Shown: piece by piece, positions 11,558 through 24,500 of the stretch
How positions within the stretch are numbered: position 1 is the stretch's first letter
Layout: every line of letters starts with the position of its first letter
Assembly: GCF_021917145.1 (NCBI RefSeq)
Contig: NC_061063.1
Location: forward strand, 10,322,263 to 10,386,262
DNA from: Hypomesus transpacificus
Lineage: Eukaryota; Chordata; Actinopteri; Osmeriformes; Osmeridae
Reading direction: 5' to 3'
DNA: 64,000 nt
The notes under the pieces: model-generated
What the model was told of the DNA's origin: nothing
Databases searched by the model: none
What the model saw: only the letters and a program-made list of their open reading frames with translations
Made by a program: the position numbers and the translations under genes

Positions 11558-14500
11558 ATGGCTGAGGTAAGATGTCGGAGGGCGGTGTTGCCAGGAGAGC
11601 TACAGGATGGCGAGGAAGACCTGGAGTCCAAGTACAAACTGCACAATACAGGTACTGGAACTACTCTGTAAGGCAAGAAACACATTGTTGTAGTAAAATG
11701 TCGACGTGTATTGACGCGCATTTCCGACTGGATAAAATGAAAACTGAACGTTTATCTACAGGAGATCCAGTCAGTCATGATGATGTAGATGCCACGGACG
11801 TGGGTGGTGAAGAAGGGGCACAGAAGTCTGTAAAGAAGCGGGAAGAGAAGGATGACGGAGAAACTAAGCCAGTGGAGGAGAAAACCGGAGAAAAGAAAGA
11901 CGAGACTGACAAACAGACGCCGTCTCCTGTTAAAACATCCACACGCTCCAGTAGATGTGAGTGATTTCAAGTACAGTAGCTTGACTCACCGTCCAGCAGT
12001 AGGAAGGGCGCTCTTTACAAGTGTGTGTGTTTTAAGTAAAGGATGACGGGAGTGAAATACAAAGAGTAAGTTAAAGCTTCAAATTCTCCTTTTCAAACCG
12101 GCTCTTCTTGCTTTACTAACGTGCAGCGGTGATGCTTCAGCGGCTAGTGAAGCTGTTCTTTGGCTGCCTAGCAGCAGTGACCTGCGGGATGATGTATGCG
12201 GTATATCTCTCTACCTACCACGAGAGGAAGTTCTGGTTCTCATCCCGACAGGTGGGTAGCAGTGTCCTTGTAGTGTCCGCCTTTGCATGGCCTCTCTGGA
12301 AAGATATATTGTATAAATATGCTCAATGGTGCTGTTCTGTGTGTTTTATATTATTTTGTATTAGGAACTGGAGCGCGAGATAACCTTCCAGGGTGGCAGT
12401 GGACTGTACTACTACTACTATAAACACATGCTGATGGCACCCTCATTTGAAAGAGGTCTGTTTGTTTTACTTGACTTACTCGCCCAGCTGAAAACAAGCT
12501 GAACTAGATGTGAACTGTCTGTGGAGGCCTTCTCGCTCACCTCCTGCTGTTTGCTCCAGGTGTCTACGAGCTGACCAGAGACAATAGGACCGTGTCTGGT
12601 CAGACCATCAACGTGGTGGAGCGTCTGTCTCTATACCCAGAGCTAGTCACCAGCCTCCTGTACAGAGTCACCGGGAGTCAGGTCGGTCACCTTAACCACA
12701 TTCTCAAACCAAAACTGTGAACCAACAGATCACCATGCAAGTGTTTTAAACTGTGGTAGATCTCTGTTAGTGCACGTGTGTTAAGACTCATGGGGTGTGT
12801 TTAGGAGAGGGCTTGTGTATGACGAGAGACACTCTCTGTTCAGGAGGTCATCGAGCCTGTGTACTTCTACATCGGGATGGTGTTTGGTCTCCAGGCCCTG
12901 TACGTCACGGCTCTGTTTGTGTCTAGCTGGGTGATGAGTGGGACCTGGGTGGCAGGTATGCTGGCCGTGGCGTGGTACGTCATCAACAGGTGAGTCATAG
13001 GCAGGTAGAGACACTGTCTAGTCTGGTCGCAGAGGGCCGTCCTCTCTATGAGCTTTGTGTTAACTCCTCTGGGTGCTGTGTTAACTCCTCTGGGTGCTGT
13101 GTTAACTCCTCTGGGTGCTGTGTTAACTCCTCTGGCTGCTGTGTTAACTCCTCTGGGTGCTGTGTTAACTCCTCTGTCCCCCAGGCCAGACACCACCAAG
13201 GTGGACTATGCCATCCCACTGCGGGACAACTGGGCCCTGCCGTACTTCTCCTGCCAGGTGGCAGCCATGACGGGGTTCCTCAGTAACAACATCAACTCTG
13301 CCACAGAGGTCACCATTACTTTATGCTAAGGCTAATTAGCAGCGATAGGGATTAGGAAAGCATCATTTTGTTGTACATTTTCTACATTGTATCTGGTTTA
13401 CTGTATGCACCTGCCCACCAAAGTAAATTCCTTGTTTGTGATCACTTACTTGGCGATTAAACACTATTCTGATTCTGATCATAATAAATACAAATTGTTC
13501 CAAGCTTTTCAAGCAATTTTTCAAACAAAAGAATCCTCATAAAACACGTCCATATTTGGAAAATTATTATTAGAGTGGTTTTACTACTCTACACTGGTTA
13601 GTAGTGCCATGTTCTGGTGTGTTCCACTGACATGCTGTGTTTCCCTGACACGCTGGCATGATTCAGATGTTCTGCTATCTTCTGATGAGTGCCACGACCT
13701 TCACGTTCGTCCTGGTGTGGGAGCACAGTCACTATGTGCTGTTCGTCCAGGGCTTGGCTCTCTTCCTGCTGGACAGCTTTGACCTTGTACAGCCACGCAA
13801 GGTACAGCTGCTTTCATCCTCCACTAGTCTGTTACTGAGCAAGTTGTCAACAGTAATGCAACCAAAGTTATAGAATATATCAATAACTAACAATATATTG
13901 TGCAGGTGATATGGTTCAAAACTCTATTTCCTTTCTTATTCTCTCCCCCCACCCCTCTCTCCCCCCCCCCTCTTTCTCTCTCTCTTCCCACACCCCTCTC
14001 TCTCTCTCCCCCCACCCCTCTCTCTCTCCCCCCACCCCTCTCTCTCTCCCCCCACCGCTCTCTCTCTCCCCCCCCTCTTTCTCTCTCTCTTCCTACACCC
14101 CTCTCTCTCTCTCCCCCCCCTCTCCCCCCCCCCCCCCCTCTTTCTCTCTCTCTCCCCACACCCCTCTCTCTCCCCCCCCCCACCCCTCTCTCTCCCCCCA
14201 CCCCACCCCTGTCTCTCCTGGGCAGATCGCTGACATTCACAAGGTGTACCTGAGCTCAGTGTTCCTGGCCTACGTGCTCCAGTTTCAGAACCCTCGTCTG
14301 CTCAGCTCTCCTCTGCTCAGCCTGCTGGTGGCCTCTGTCCTCGCTAGGTACTTCCAGGTACAGTCAGCCTCTCTGGAGCTCTGCTCTGGTCCAGACACAC
14401 ACTTTACACGCCCCTTATTTCTTTACCTGTGCACAAGTGAATTAATTTTTTATTTTATTTGAGAAACTAACAAACGGCAACAATTCTAAAACTGGAACAC

Positions 14501-17108
14501 ATTGGAGCTCTGTAGTTTCAGCCTCTCTCTCTCTCTCTCTCTCTCTCCTTCTGCTCTCATGTGGTGCAACTTTAGCAAAACATGAAGATGGGTCCTCTAG
14601 TGGCTCGAGTTATGAAGATCCTTCTTCACTTCTATCTGGTGTTCACCACTGGCATCACCTTCAGTTATTTAGTCAATGTGAGTAACATAGTTCACCTTCA
14701 GCTCCATCAAGTTTGTCACCTAGAACTTTGTTATGAGTTGTTTTGCTTGAAATTTGCAGAGACTAATGCCAGGCAATGAAAATGACTACCTATTCAAATT
14801 TCTCGAAGTGAAATTTGGACTTAACACAACAACGTAAGTATAACTGCTTGGATTAAAAATAAACTCCTAAAGTCCCAAGTAGCCCTTTCATCTAACATTT
14901 TTGTATGCATCTTTTCTGAATGGCAGAGATTATTATAGAGAAAAATAAGAAAATATATATATTTTCTCTAACCCTGTTCCATTTCCTTGTTCTTCTCAGG
15001 GACTTTGTGACCAACCTCCTGCTGTGCCAAGAGACCTTCCAGACTCCCAGCCAGGATATGTTCCTGCGTCTGACCCAGGCATCAGTCCTGCCCTTCTACC
15101 TCCTGGTCCTCAGCATCTGCCTGCTGTCCACCCTGCAGACCATCTACAGGAGGCTCAGGTCTCGCCTCGCAGCGCTACACTGGCATGCTGCTTCAGGAGA
15201 GGGAGCGTTGTCTCAGTGATTGGTGTGTGTTTCTGTTGTGACAGTGGGGAGCCAATGAAAACCAAGCACGCGCTTGAAGACGGGCGAATCGGCGAGCAGC
15301 CTGAAGTCATCTATCATGTGTTCCACACGCTGCTGTTTGGAGGGCTGGCCATGCTCTTTGAAGGGTACGCAGTTTCCAGTCACAGCAAACACACAGGAAC
15401 ATGATTGACTGATTGGATCTTTTGGTCCTTAAACTCTGATAACATGTGATCCCCCTACAGGATGAAGTATCTATGGACTCCCTACGTCTGCATGTTCACA
15501 GCGTTTGGTGTGTGTTCTCCAGAGCTGTGGATGACCGTGTTCAGGTGGCTGAGGCTTAAGGCCATCCATCCTGTGGTTCTGGTAAGGGCCCCCTCAGCCT
15601 GTCCCAGCTCCTCCTCTGGGGTCATGAACCACAAAGACATTTAGTAACATGAACTGTTTTCTGCTTATTTCACCCATAGGCTTTGATATTGAGCACAGCA
15701 GTTCCAACCATCATAGGGTTCAGTTTGTGGAGAGAGGTGAGGTCTACAGTGTTCTTGTGACTGTGTCCACACAACACCCAGATTGTTTTAAACATGTAGC
15801 ATTAAGCTATTAAAAGCTATTCATGTTCCTCCTGCAGTATTTTCCTCGTGTGATAGCAGAGCTGTCAGAGCTGCAGGAGTTCTATGATTCAGACACAGTA
15901 GAGCTGATGAACTGGATCAAGTGAGTGATCTCTCTCCCGCTTCACGTTGTTCTGGGATCATTTAGCATCATCTGCTCATTGATGACATTCATCTATTCCT
16001 AATCAAAACCATTTCAAAGTTGACAAATGCTTCTTCTCCTCTTTCAACATCTGTGTCTCTTCCTGTCTTGTGTGTTCCTCCTTCCTGTCTCGTGCGTGCA
16101 CTTCCTGTCCAGGACGCAGGCCCCCATGGCGGCGGTGTTTGCAGGGAGCCCTCAGCTGCTGGGGACGGTGAAGTTGTGCTCTGGCTGGACGGTGACCAGC
16201 CTGCCCCTCTTCTCAGACATCCACCTGCTCCGGAGCAGCGAGGATGTGAGTAGCCCCACAGCCAGGATGGCTGCCACTCAGTGGTTAGACGATTCGACTG
16301 CAGGGAAACAGGCCACAGGTTCAAATCCCCTGTGTTGGATAAAAGTGTCTGCTGAATATACAGTATTGTTATTATTATCCCTTGTGTAAGACGATTTCTT
16401 GAGTTATGTGCTTCTGTGAACGTGATGATGAGTCTTCCTGAACCAGAAGACCTACGTTTAACTCCTGTTCCCCAACAGACTCATCAGGTGTACGCTCTGA
16501 GATCTGCAGAGGACATCTACAAGATCTTGACCTCCCACAAGACTAACTACGTCATCGTTGAGGAGTCTTTGTGCAATGAGCTGAGCCACACCAAAGGCTG
16601 TCGGATCAAAGACCTGCTGGACATTTCCAACGGCCACGTAAGTACGACCAGCCACCTCAGACGTAGCCCCTCCCACCTCAGATGTAACCCCTCCCACCTC
16701 AGATGTAACCCCTCCCACCTCAGACGTAGCCCCTCCCACCTCAGAAATAGCCCCTCCCACCTCAGACATAACCACACTAAACATACACCTCAGACGTAGC
16801 CATGCTAAACATGCACAGAGCTGTCGAAACCTGCTTGTGGTTTGCCTAGCTAGTGTAGGGCAGGTAAACTCAATCTGTGTCACTGAAAAATGAAAAACGT
16901 AATATAATTTTTTTCTTGTTCTCTATTTTTCCTACCCCACTAGGTGGTGTATGATAAAGGTGAGATGTACTCGTTTTCCAAACACGGGCGTTTCTGTCAC
17001 GAGATCAAGCTGAACTACTCTCCTTACACCAACTACTTCACCAGAGTCTTCTGGAACCGCTCCTATCACATCTACAAAGTCAACTCTGTCATCTCCTTCC
17101 AGTACTGA
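11558..17108 (+). CDS. dpy19l4: DPY19-like protein 4, probable C-mannosyltransferase family
   Basis: A multi-pass ER membrane protein of the DPY19 family; family members transfer mannose from dolichol-P-mannose to tryptophan, though activity of DPY19L4 itself is not established. Exons: 11558-11651, 11762-11956, 12127-12251, 12365-12455, 12560-12681, 12844-12989, 13195-13308, 13667-13801, 14226-14357, 14576-14677, 14760-14833, 15000-15158, 15245-15364, 15461-15581, 15680-15736, 15838-15920, 16113-16245, 16479-16637 and 16944-17108. Type 4 identity comes from [81 protein letters not shown] and the C-terminal VISFQY. The acidic N-terminal tail (exon 2, rich in E and K) precedes the first membrane segment. 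Nearest alternatives are DPY19L1-3, but the matches favour L4. It lies in tandem upstream of ints8, as in human 8q22. Confidence 0.95.
13057..13190 (+). repeat. 21-bp minisatellite abutting a 3' splice site (dpy19l4)
   Basis: Six tandem copies of a 21-bp unit start with GTGTTAACTCC, at 13057, 13078, 13099, 13120, 13141 and 13162. The last copy changes into the polypyrimidine tract and the AG at 13193-13194 that precedes the exon starting at 13195. The array therefore occupies most of this ~205-bp intron. Confidence 0.9.
13385..13482 (+). repeat. LINE 3'-end-like fragment (L2/CR1-type tail)
   Basis: The stretch contains AAATTCCTTGTTTGTG, ACTTGGCGATTAAAC and CTGATTCTGAT in the order typical of the 3' ends of fish L2/CR1-clade LINEs. 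It lies in the intron between exons 13195-13308 and 13667-13801. No coding part of a LINE is seen, so it is a 5'-truncated relic. Confidence 0.5.
13944..14216 (+). repeat. Long polypyrimidine (C/T) tract before a dpy19l4 exon
   Basis: About 270 bp is almost purely C and T (mixed CTCTCT and C-runs up to 14), ending ~10 bp before the AG at 14224-14225. Interruptions are few (A in CACCCC and similar). On the other strand it is a purine tract. Such tracts can form triplex/H-DNA, and this one provides an oversized polypyrimidine tract for the exon at 14226. Confidence 0.9.
16255..16378 (+). repeat. SINE-like element with tRNA-type B box
   Basis: A head with CAGTGGTTAGAC (A-box-like) and GGTTCAAATCC (B-box) is followed by the fish SINE/LINE tail GGATAAAAGTGTCTGCTGAAT. 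It lies in the intron between exons 16113-16245 and 16479-16637. It looks like a tRNA-derived SINE in sense orientation. Confidence 0.6.
16652..16798 (+). repeat. 21-bp minisatellite in dpy19l4 intron
   Basis: About six copies of a 21-bp C-rich unit of the type ACCTCAGACGTAGCCCCTCCC occur, with GACG/GATG and TAG/TAA variants. The array starts about 15 bp after the splice donor of the exon ending at 16637. Confidence 0.85.
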
Positions 17109-18582
17109 CACACGTTTCTCAGTACAAACAGCCTGGGAACTTTCCCGTGTCTTTGCAGCATCTCTCAACCACAGTGCAATGCAATACTCGTCGGCAGTTG
17201 GTGCTGTCAGAGTGGAGTTGAATATCCTGTCTCTAGCCTACTTTCATCTTCCTGGGACATTGATGACTTGATATTTGAGGCTGACTGACTTTTATGTGAA
17301 TAATGAGATTTCTTGGCACATCCAAACTGGATATCAATGTGAATCAATGAATGTGTCCATGATTTTACAGTTTGGTTTTAAAATGGCCGTCTGTGGTGTT
17401 AACTTGTTTTCAGCGTCTCTTCTTGTAGATGTGAGAGGGAGAGGGGCTGTGAGGTCGAGCAGAGCTCAAGTCTCACGAGGGGGTAGCGAGGGCGGGCTCC
17501 GAGGCTACCCATGCTGCAATGCTCTCTCTCAGGCTGTGTCTTCTTCATGCCTTCTGCTAGGCCAGGCTTTGCTGTTGCAAATCTGCAAAACTGCGCATTG
17601 TAAATGTAGGTCAACCTGGAACTCTCTTGCGGTCTGTAACTGAGTGAATCGCTCAAAGAAATTTAAAAAAGTGTAAATTGCGATGGCGTTTCAGGTTAAC
17701 TTCTTGAACAGGTCATGGCCATGTTTGAAAATTGCCTTTAATGATAACAAGATCCTGAGTAGATTGAAAGAGCCTATTTTAAATTACAAAGCCGTTGTGA
17801 AGTTTTGTTTTATACGCAATGTTTTGTTTTTCTCAAAATTGTCATTATGTACTGAACTACAGGAACATTTGCAAAGCTGTTACATCTGTTTATTTTTTAC
17901 GGAAATGTCAGTGTTAAATTATAAATTGACACTGACTTGCTCAGTGTATTCAAAATCTATGGTAATGAAGTTACTAAAGTATTTCTTTGCATTTTTTAAG
18001 AAATTGTCAAAACCGTTTGTCTCCCGTAAATGTGACCATTTTAATAGAAAACACGAAGCTTGGTTAATAATTTCACACAGTGACAACTCCACTGTGTGGA
18101 GCATGCCAGTTCCACTCCACTGAAAAACAATCTGGATTGTGGATACGATGTGTGATATTTTATTGGGCTAAATATTTACAAAGTTTTATTTTGATCATGA
18201 CAGAAAGGTGGCGATACAAACTTTTGGAAGTCGTAACCGGATGTGACGTCCAAGAAGTTCCGTCAGACAGGCAAACACAAACATCTTGTGAATTATACAT
18301 CTTGGAATATTATTCATAAACCATGTTCCCTGCATTTGTTTAAAAACACTTTTAAGTAAGCTTTCGAGTTTGCAAACATAAGCTCCCGTTTTATTTGAAT
18401 GAATGCCAGAGTCAGGGAGACAAAAGAGCTCTATGCGTGTATTGTGGACGTTCCCGGTATCAGTTTGTGCTAACTAGCAAGCAGGCTAGCGTTCGTGCCT
18501 ACACATAAACGCGCATTTGATTATTGTCTTGTTAAAACAAAAACAAAATCTCCAGTACAGTGGTCTGATTTATTCTTAGACA
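17109..18582. other. dpy19l4 3' UTR and ints8 promoter region
   Basis: No supported coding exon. The first ~1 kb after the stop is presumably dpy19l4 3' UTR. TGACGTCC near 18243 resembles a CRE half. GCTAACTAGC and GCTAGC occur near 18467-18490, echoing the CTAG-rich start region of dpy19l4. Confidence 0.45.
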
Positions 18583-21500
18583 ATGAGCGCCGAGGCGGTG
18601 GACCGTGTGGCCGTGAGCGGTAGCCGACCAAGCACTCCTCCTCAGGTGTCCTGGTTTGAGTTCCTCCTGGATGAGTCGCTACTGGAGAATCACCTGCTGA
18701 AGCCAAGATCAGGTCTGCACACATGTTCTATAACTTCTAGTAATTTCACAGCAAAGAAACCGTTTGACTGATAAGCTGTTTGTTTTCAGACCCAGCACCG
18801 GTACAGCTCATCATTCAGTTCCTTGAACAGGCTACCAAGCCTTCAGTAAACGAGCAGAACCAAGTGCAACCTCCCGCAGACAACCGCAGGAACCGCACCT
18901 TGAAGCTGCTAGCGCTCAAAGTAGCAGCTTTCCTCAAGTGGGATCTGGACGTGCTGGAGAAAGGGTGTGTCGAGGAGGGAGGGCACGTTTTCATTCAATG
19001 GATTTCATTCAGGCGATGTTGCTCCTGATGGAATCAAAGGCAGTGGATTAAGGTCCTATGTTGAAGTACTTTGTGTTGTCTTTCCCCCTCAGCTTGACTA
19101 TCCCAGTGTTGAACATGTTACTGAACGAGCTCCTGTGTGTGAGCAAGGTTCCCCCTGGGGTGAAGCATGTGGACCTGGACCTCTCCACCCTGCCCCCCAC
19201 CACAGCCATGGCTGTCATCATCTACAACCGCTGGTGTGTCATAACAAACGGGGCTAAGGAAACGGGGCTCATGATATAGGATGGGATCAAGAGGTCCCCC
19301 TGTACTGTAGTGTGTTGCCGATAAAGGCATATGTTAAAAGAATACATAATGTACTGTTACTTGTTCCATCAACATGTTCTGCACCAGCAACACTATCTCA
19401 CCATGGTTCATGTCCTGTCTCTCGAAGGGCGATCAGAACCATCGTGCTGAACAGTTTCCCAGAGAAGCAGGCCAAGCCAGGGCCTCATCAGATGAACATG
19501 TAGGTTCTGCATCCTCCTCCTCACCAGCACCAGACAGCACCTGGAGATAAGACGACATGTTCATTGCTGAGTTTTACTTGATGGCTTTCTGTTTGATAGG
19601 TTGAATATGGTGCAGCAGGAGAAGGAACTGACAGACAACATCCTGGGAGTGGTGAGTGGGCTCTCTAGGGACAAAGAAATCATAGGAATAATACATGTCA
19701 TTTGTAATGCACCTTTATTGCACTCAAATTCGCTACAGTACAGTTAAAATGTATATAATAAAACATGATATACAATAACAATAGACACAATTACATTAAC
19801 GATTGAAAAACCTGAAACGTTTTGAAGCAAATTCTTCAAATGGCCAAGCGAAGGAGTGTTTCTGTCGGAAGCAGGTAGGGAACAGGTAGGACAGACTTGA
19901 GCGTGAGGTCTGACCAGAGCAGGAACATCTTTGTGTGGTGAAACATGCAGCTGAAGGAGCAGGCGTCAGACTCTATCATGGTGCTAGAGGGAGCTCTGGG
20001 GCTGAAGAAGGACCTGTACGTCCACACTGTGAGGACCCTGGACTTGCTGGCCGCCGACCCCAGCACCTCCAACGGAGAGACAGAGTCCTCCACGGCCGGC
20101 CTCCGAATCAGCGCTGACGAGCTGCACTGTCAGGTGAGTGTCGGGCTGTGCTGCGCTCTGCAGACGGATCATACAGAACCTCCATAGCTGTGACTGAAGC
20201 GTTATGTTCTGGCTGCTGTGACTGAAGCGTTGTGTTCTGGCTGCTGTGTTCTGGCTGCTGTGTTCTGGCTGCTGTGACTGAAGCGTTGTGTTCTGGCTGC
20301 TGTGTTCTGGCTGCGTGACTGAAGGGTTGTGTTCTGGCTGCTGTGTTCTGGCTGCTGTGACTGAAGCGTTGTGTTTTGGCTGCTGTGACTGAAGCGTTGT
20401 GTTCTTGCTGCTGTGTTCTGGCTGCTGTGACTGAAGCGTTGTGTTCTGGCTGCTGTGACTGAAGCGTTGTGTTCTGGCTGCTGTGTTCTGGCTGCTGTGA
20501 CTGAAGCGTTGTGTTCTGGCTGCTGTGTTCTGGCTGCTGTGATTGAAGCGTTGTGTTCTGGCTGCTGTGACTGAAGCGTTGTGTTCTGGCTGCTGTGAAT
20601 GAAGCGTTGTGTTCTGGGTGCTGTGACTGAAGTGTTGTGTTCTGGATGCTGTGACTGAAGCGTTGTGTTCTGGGTGCTGTGACTGAAGTGTTGTGTTCTG
20701 GATGCTGTGACTGAAGCGTTGTGTTCTGGCTGCTGTGATTGAAGCGTTGTGTTCTGGCTGCTGTGTTCTGTCAGCTGTGACTGAAGCGTTGTGTTCTGGC
20801 TGCTGTGTTCTGGCTGCTGTGACTGAAGCGTTGTGTTCTGGCTGCTGTGACTGAAGCGTTGTGTTTTGGCTGCTGTGTTCTGGCTGCTGTGATTGAAGCG
20901 TTGTGTTCTGGCTGCTGTGACTGAAGCGTTGTGTTCTGGCTGCTGTGACTGAAGCGTTGTGTTCTGGGTGCTGTGACTGAAGTGTTGTGTTCTGGATGCT
21001 GTGACTGAAGCGTTGTGTTCTGGGTGCTGTGACTGAAGTGTTGTGTTCTGGATGCTGTGACTGAAGCGTTGTGTTCTGGCTGCTGTGATTGAAGCGTTGT
21101 GTTCTGGCTGCTGTGTTCTGGCTTCTGTGACTGAAGCGTCATGTTCTGGCTGCTGTGTTCTGGCTGCTGTGTTCTGGCTGCTGTGTTCTGGGCTGGCTGC
21201 TGTAACTGAAGCGTTGTGTTCTGGCTGCTGTGTTCTGGGCTGGCTGCTGTGACTGAAGCGTTGTGTTCTGGCTGCTGTGTTCTGGCTGCTGTGATTGAAG
21301 CGTCATGTTCTGGCTGCTGTGTTCTGGCTGCTGTGACTGAAGCGTCATGTTCTGCCTGCTGTGTTCTAGGTGCACTATGACCTGGGGGGGATCTTCTTCC
21401 AGCAAGGCTGCACAGACCAACAGGCCTACGAGAAGGCCAGGGAGCAGTTCAGACAGACCAGGGAACTGCTGTTGAAGGTAGTGTGTGTCTGTGTGTGTCT

Positions 21501-24500
21501 ATCTCATGTCCTGGTGGTGTGTGTGTCTATCTCATGTCCTGGTGGTGTGTGTGTCTATCTCATGTCCTGGTGGTGTGTGTGTCTATCTCATGTCCTGGTG
21601 GTGTGTGTGTCTATCTCATGTCCTGGTGGTGTGTGTGTCTATCTCATGTCCTGGTGGTGTGTGTGTCTATCTCATGTCCTGGTGGTGTGTGTGTGTGTCA
21701 TGTCCTGGTGGTGTGTGTCATGTCCTGGTGGTGTGTGTCATGTCCTGGTGGCGTGTGTCATGTCCTGGTGGTGTGTGTCATGTCCTGGTGGCGTGTGTCA
21801 TGTCCTGGTGGTGTGTGTCATGTCCTGGTGGTGTGTGTCATGTCCTGGTGGTGTGTGTCATGTCCTGGTGGTGTGTGTCATGTCCTGGTGGTGTGTGTCA
21901 TGTCCTGGTGGTGTGTGTCATGTCCTGGTGGTGTGTGTCATGTCCTGGTGGTGTGTGTCATGTCCTGGTGGTGTGTGTCATGTCCTGGTGGTGTGTGTCA
22001 TGTCCTGGTGGTGTGTGTCATGTCCTGGTGGTGTGTGTCATGTCCTGGTGGCGTGTGTCATGTCCTGGTGGTGTGTGTCATGTCCTGGTGGTGTGTTTCA
22101 TGTCCTGGTGGCGTGTGTCATGTCCTGGTGGTGTGTGTCATGTCCTGGTGGTGTGTGTCATGTCCTGGTGGCGTGTGTCATGTCCTGGTGGCGTGTGTCA
22201 TGTCCTGGTGGCGTGTGTCATGTCCTGGTGGTGTGTGTCATGTCCTGGTGGCGTGTGTCATGTCCTGGTGGTGTGTGTCATGTCCTGGTGGTGTGTGTCA
22301 TGTCCTGGTGGCGTGTGTCATGTCCTGGTGGTGTGTGTCATGTCCTGGTGGTGTGTGTCATGTCCTGGTGGTGTGTGTCATGTCCTGGTGGTGTGTGTCA
22401 TGTCCTGGTGGTGTGTGTCATGTCCTGGTGGTGTGTGTCATGTCCTGGTGGTGTGTGTCATGTCCTGGTGGTGTGTGTCATGTCCTGGTGGTGTGTGTCA
22501 TGTCCTGGTGGTGTGTGTCATGTCCTGGTGGTGTGTTGCAGCTGGACACAGCACTGCACTGTCACCTGGACGAGCAGCGCCTGGCGGGGTACTGGAACGC
22601 ATGCAGGGCCCTGACCGGCACCTCCGACCCCAGTGACACCCAGCTCAGCCCCTACGGACAGATCAACAGCCTCATCAGAGCCCACAACCACCAGGTCTGC
22701 ATGTGCAGGATGAGCCCTTTTAGTACGGCTGGGCACTATGGCATCAAATGTTTAGCACTGTATAATTATGAAGCATGGGTCGATAAAATGTTGTCAGTTT
22801 TTCTGCCAAGGCTCTCAGCTGGATTTGGATGGGTACGGCAGGTGTGTCAGATTTTTTCCAACAGTCCAGTACTCAGAACAATTACTGCAGGTTAGAAAGG
22901 TTTAACAAATATTTTTGTATAAAGTTTCAAAAGGTTGATTTTTTTTAGACTGAGACCTGCCTGTTAGATATGACCTGGTACCAGTTTTGAAAAGTTGAAA
23001 ATAGTAAAAAAAAAAAAGAAAAGTTTAGATTTCTTTTTTGAAAGGTTGAAAAGATCTAACGTGAGACCAGCCCTTTCAGATCTGACCTTAGACCAGCCTG
23101 TTAAATCTGACTTGAGACCAGTTTTGAAGGTTTGAAAAAATATTTAGAATAACGTTTTTTGCAAGGTTCAATCTTTTTTTTGGAAATGCAGTTTCGAAAG
23201 GTTGAAAATTCTGAGAATAAAGTCTGAAACATTCTAGTCTCACATATGCTCTCTCTCTCCCTCTCAACAGGCATTAATAGAGGCATTCATTAAAGACAAC
23301 ATATCTCGCAGCTTGCCCAATTATTTCAGACAGTCTGTCCTGAGAGAGTTCCTGCATAAAGTCCAGCAGGGGTAAGGAACACAGTCATCATCCCTGGATA
23401 TCAGTTTCAAACACAAGTTCACCATTCAAAGGCTGTCTGAGGAAGCATGTAAACACTTCTGTGATGCGTGTCCTGTGTTCCCGTGTGTTCCCGTGTGTTC
23501 CCGTGTGTTCCCGTGTGTTCCCGTGTGTTCCCGTATGTTCCCGTGGCCGTGCAGCGAGCGGGGTCTGGACGAGGTGTGTGACAGGCTGTGTGTCTGTAAC
23601 GCTGTGCGAGATGCTCTGCAGGGGGAGCTGCTCAGCGTGCGCTTCCTGCGCCTGCTGCTGAAGCCCAGCAGGAGCCTGGTGGACTTCATCCTGGAGGTAC
23701 CCAACCCCCAGCCTGCCTCACGCCCCACTACAACATGTCTGCCTCATGTCCCACTACAACATGTCTGCCTCATGTCCCACTACAACATGTCTGCCTCACG
23801 CCCCACTACAACATGCCTGCCTCACGCCCCACTACAACATGCCTGCCTCACGCCCCACTACAACATGTCTGCCTCATGTCCCACTACAACATGTCTGCCT
23901 CACGCCCCACTACAACATGTCTGCCTCACGCCCCACTACAACATGTCTGCCTCACGCCCCACTACAACATGTCTGCCTCATGTCCCACTACAACATGCCT
24001 GCCTCACGCCCCACTACAACATGCCTGCCTCATGTCCCACTACAACATGTCTGCCTCACGCCCCACTACAACATGTCTGCCTCACGCCCCACCACAACAT
24101 GTCTGCCTCATGCCCCACTACAACATGTCTGCCTCATGTCCCCCAACCCCCAGCCTGCCTCACGCCCCACTACAACATGCCTGCCTCACGCCCCACTACA
24201 ACATGTCTGCCTCACGCCCCACTACAACATGTCTGCCTCATGTCCCCCAACCCCCAGCCTGCCTCACGCCCCACTACAACATGCCTGCCTCACGCCCCAC
24301 TACAACATGCCTGCCTCACGCCCCACTACAACATGTCTGCCTCACGCCCCACTACAACATGTCTGCCTCATGTCCCCCAACCCCCAGCCTGCCTCACGCC
24401 CCACTACAACATGTCTGCCTCACGCCCCACTACAACATGTCTGCCTCACGCCCCACTACAACATGTCTGCCTCATGTCCCACTACAACATGTCTGCCTCA

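Noticed and set aside
13887-14462. Ser/Pro/Leu- and Gly/Arg-rich open frames
   Set aside because: Translation of the C/T tract in a dpy19l4 intron.
16255-16378. Functional tRNA gene
   Set aside because: It has A/B-box-like motifs but no cloverleaf that folds, and the tail is that of a fish SINE.
20184-22536. CRISPR-like arrays
   Set aside because: Units are adjacent with no unique spacers, and this is a eukaryotic intron; these are minisatellites.
21370-22895. Open frames of 380-470 residues with MSWWCVSCPGGVC repeats
   Set aside because: Translation of the 20/28-bp intron minisatellite fused to flanking ints8 exons.
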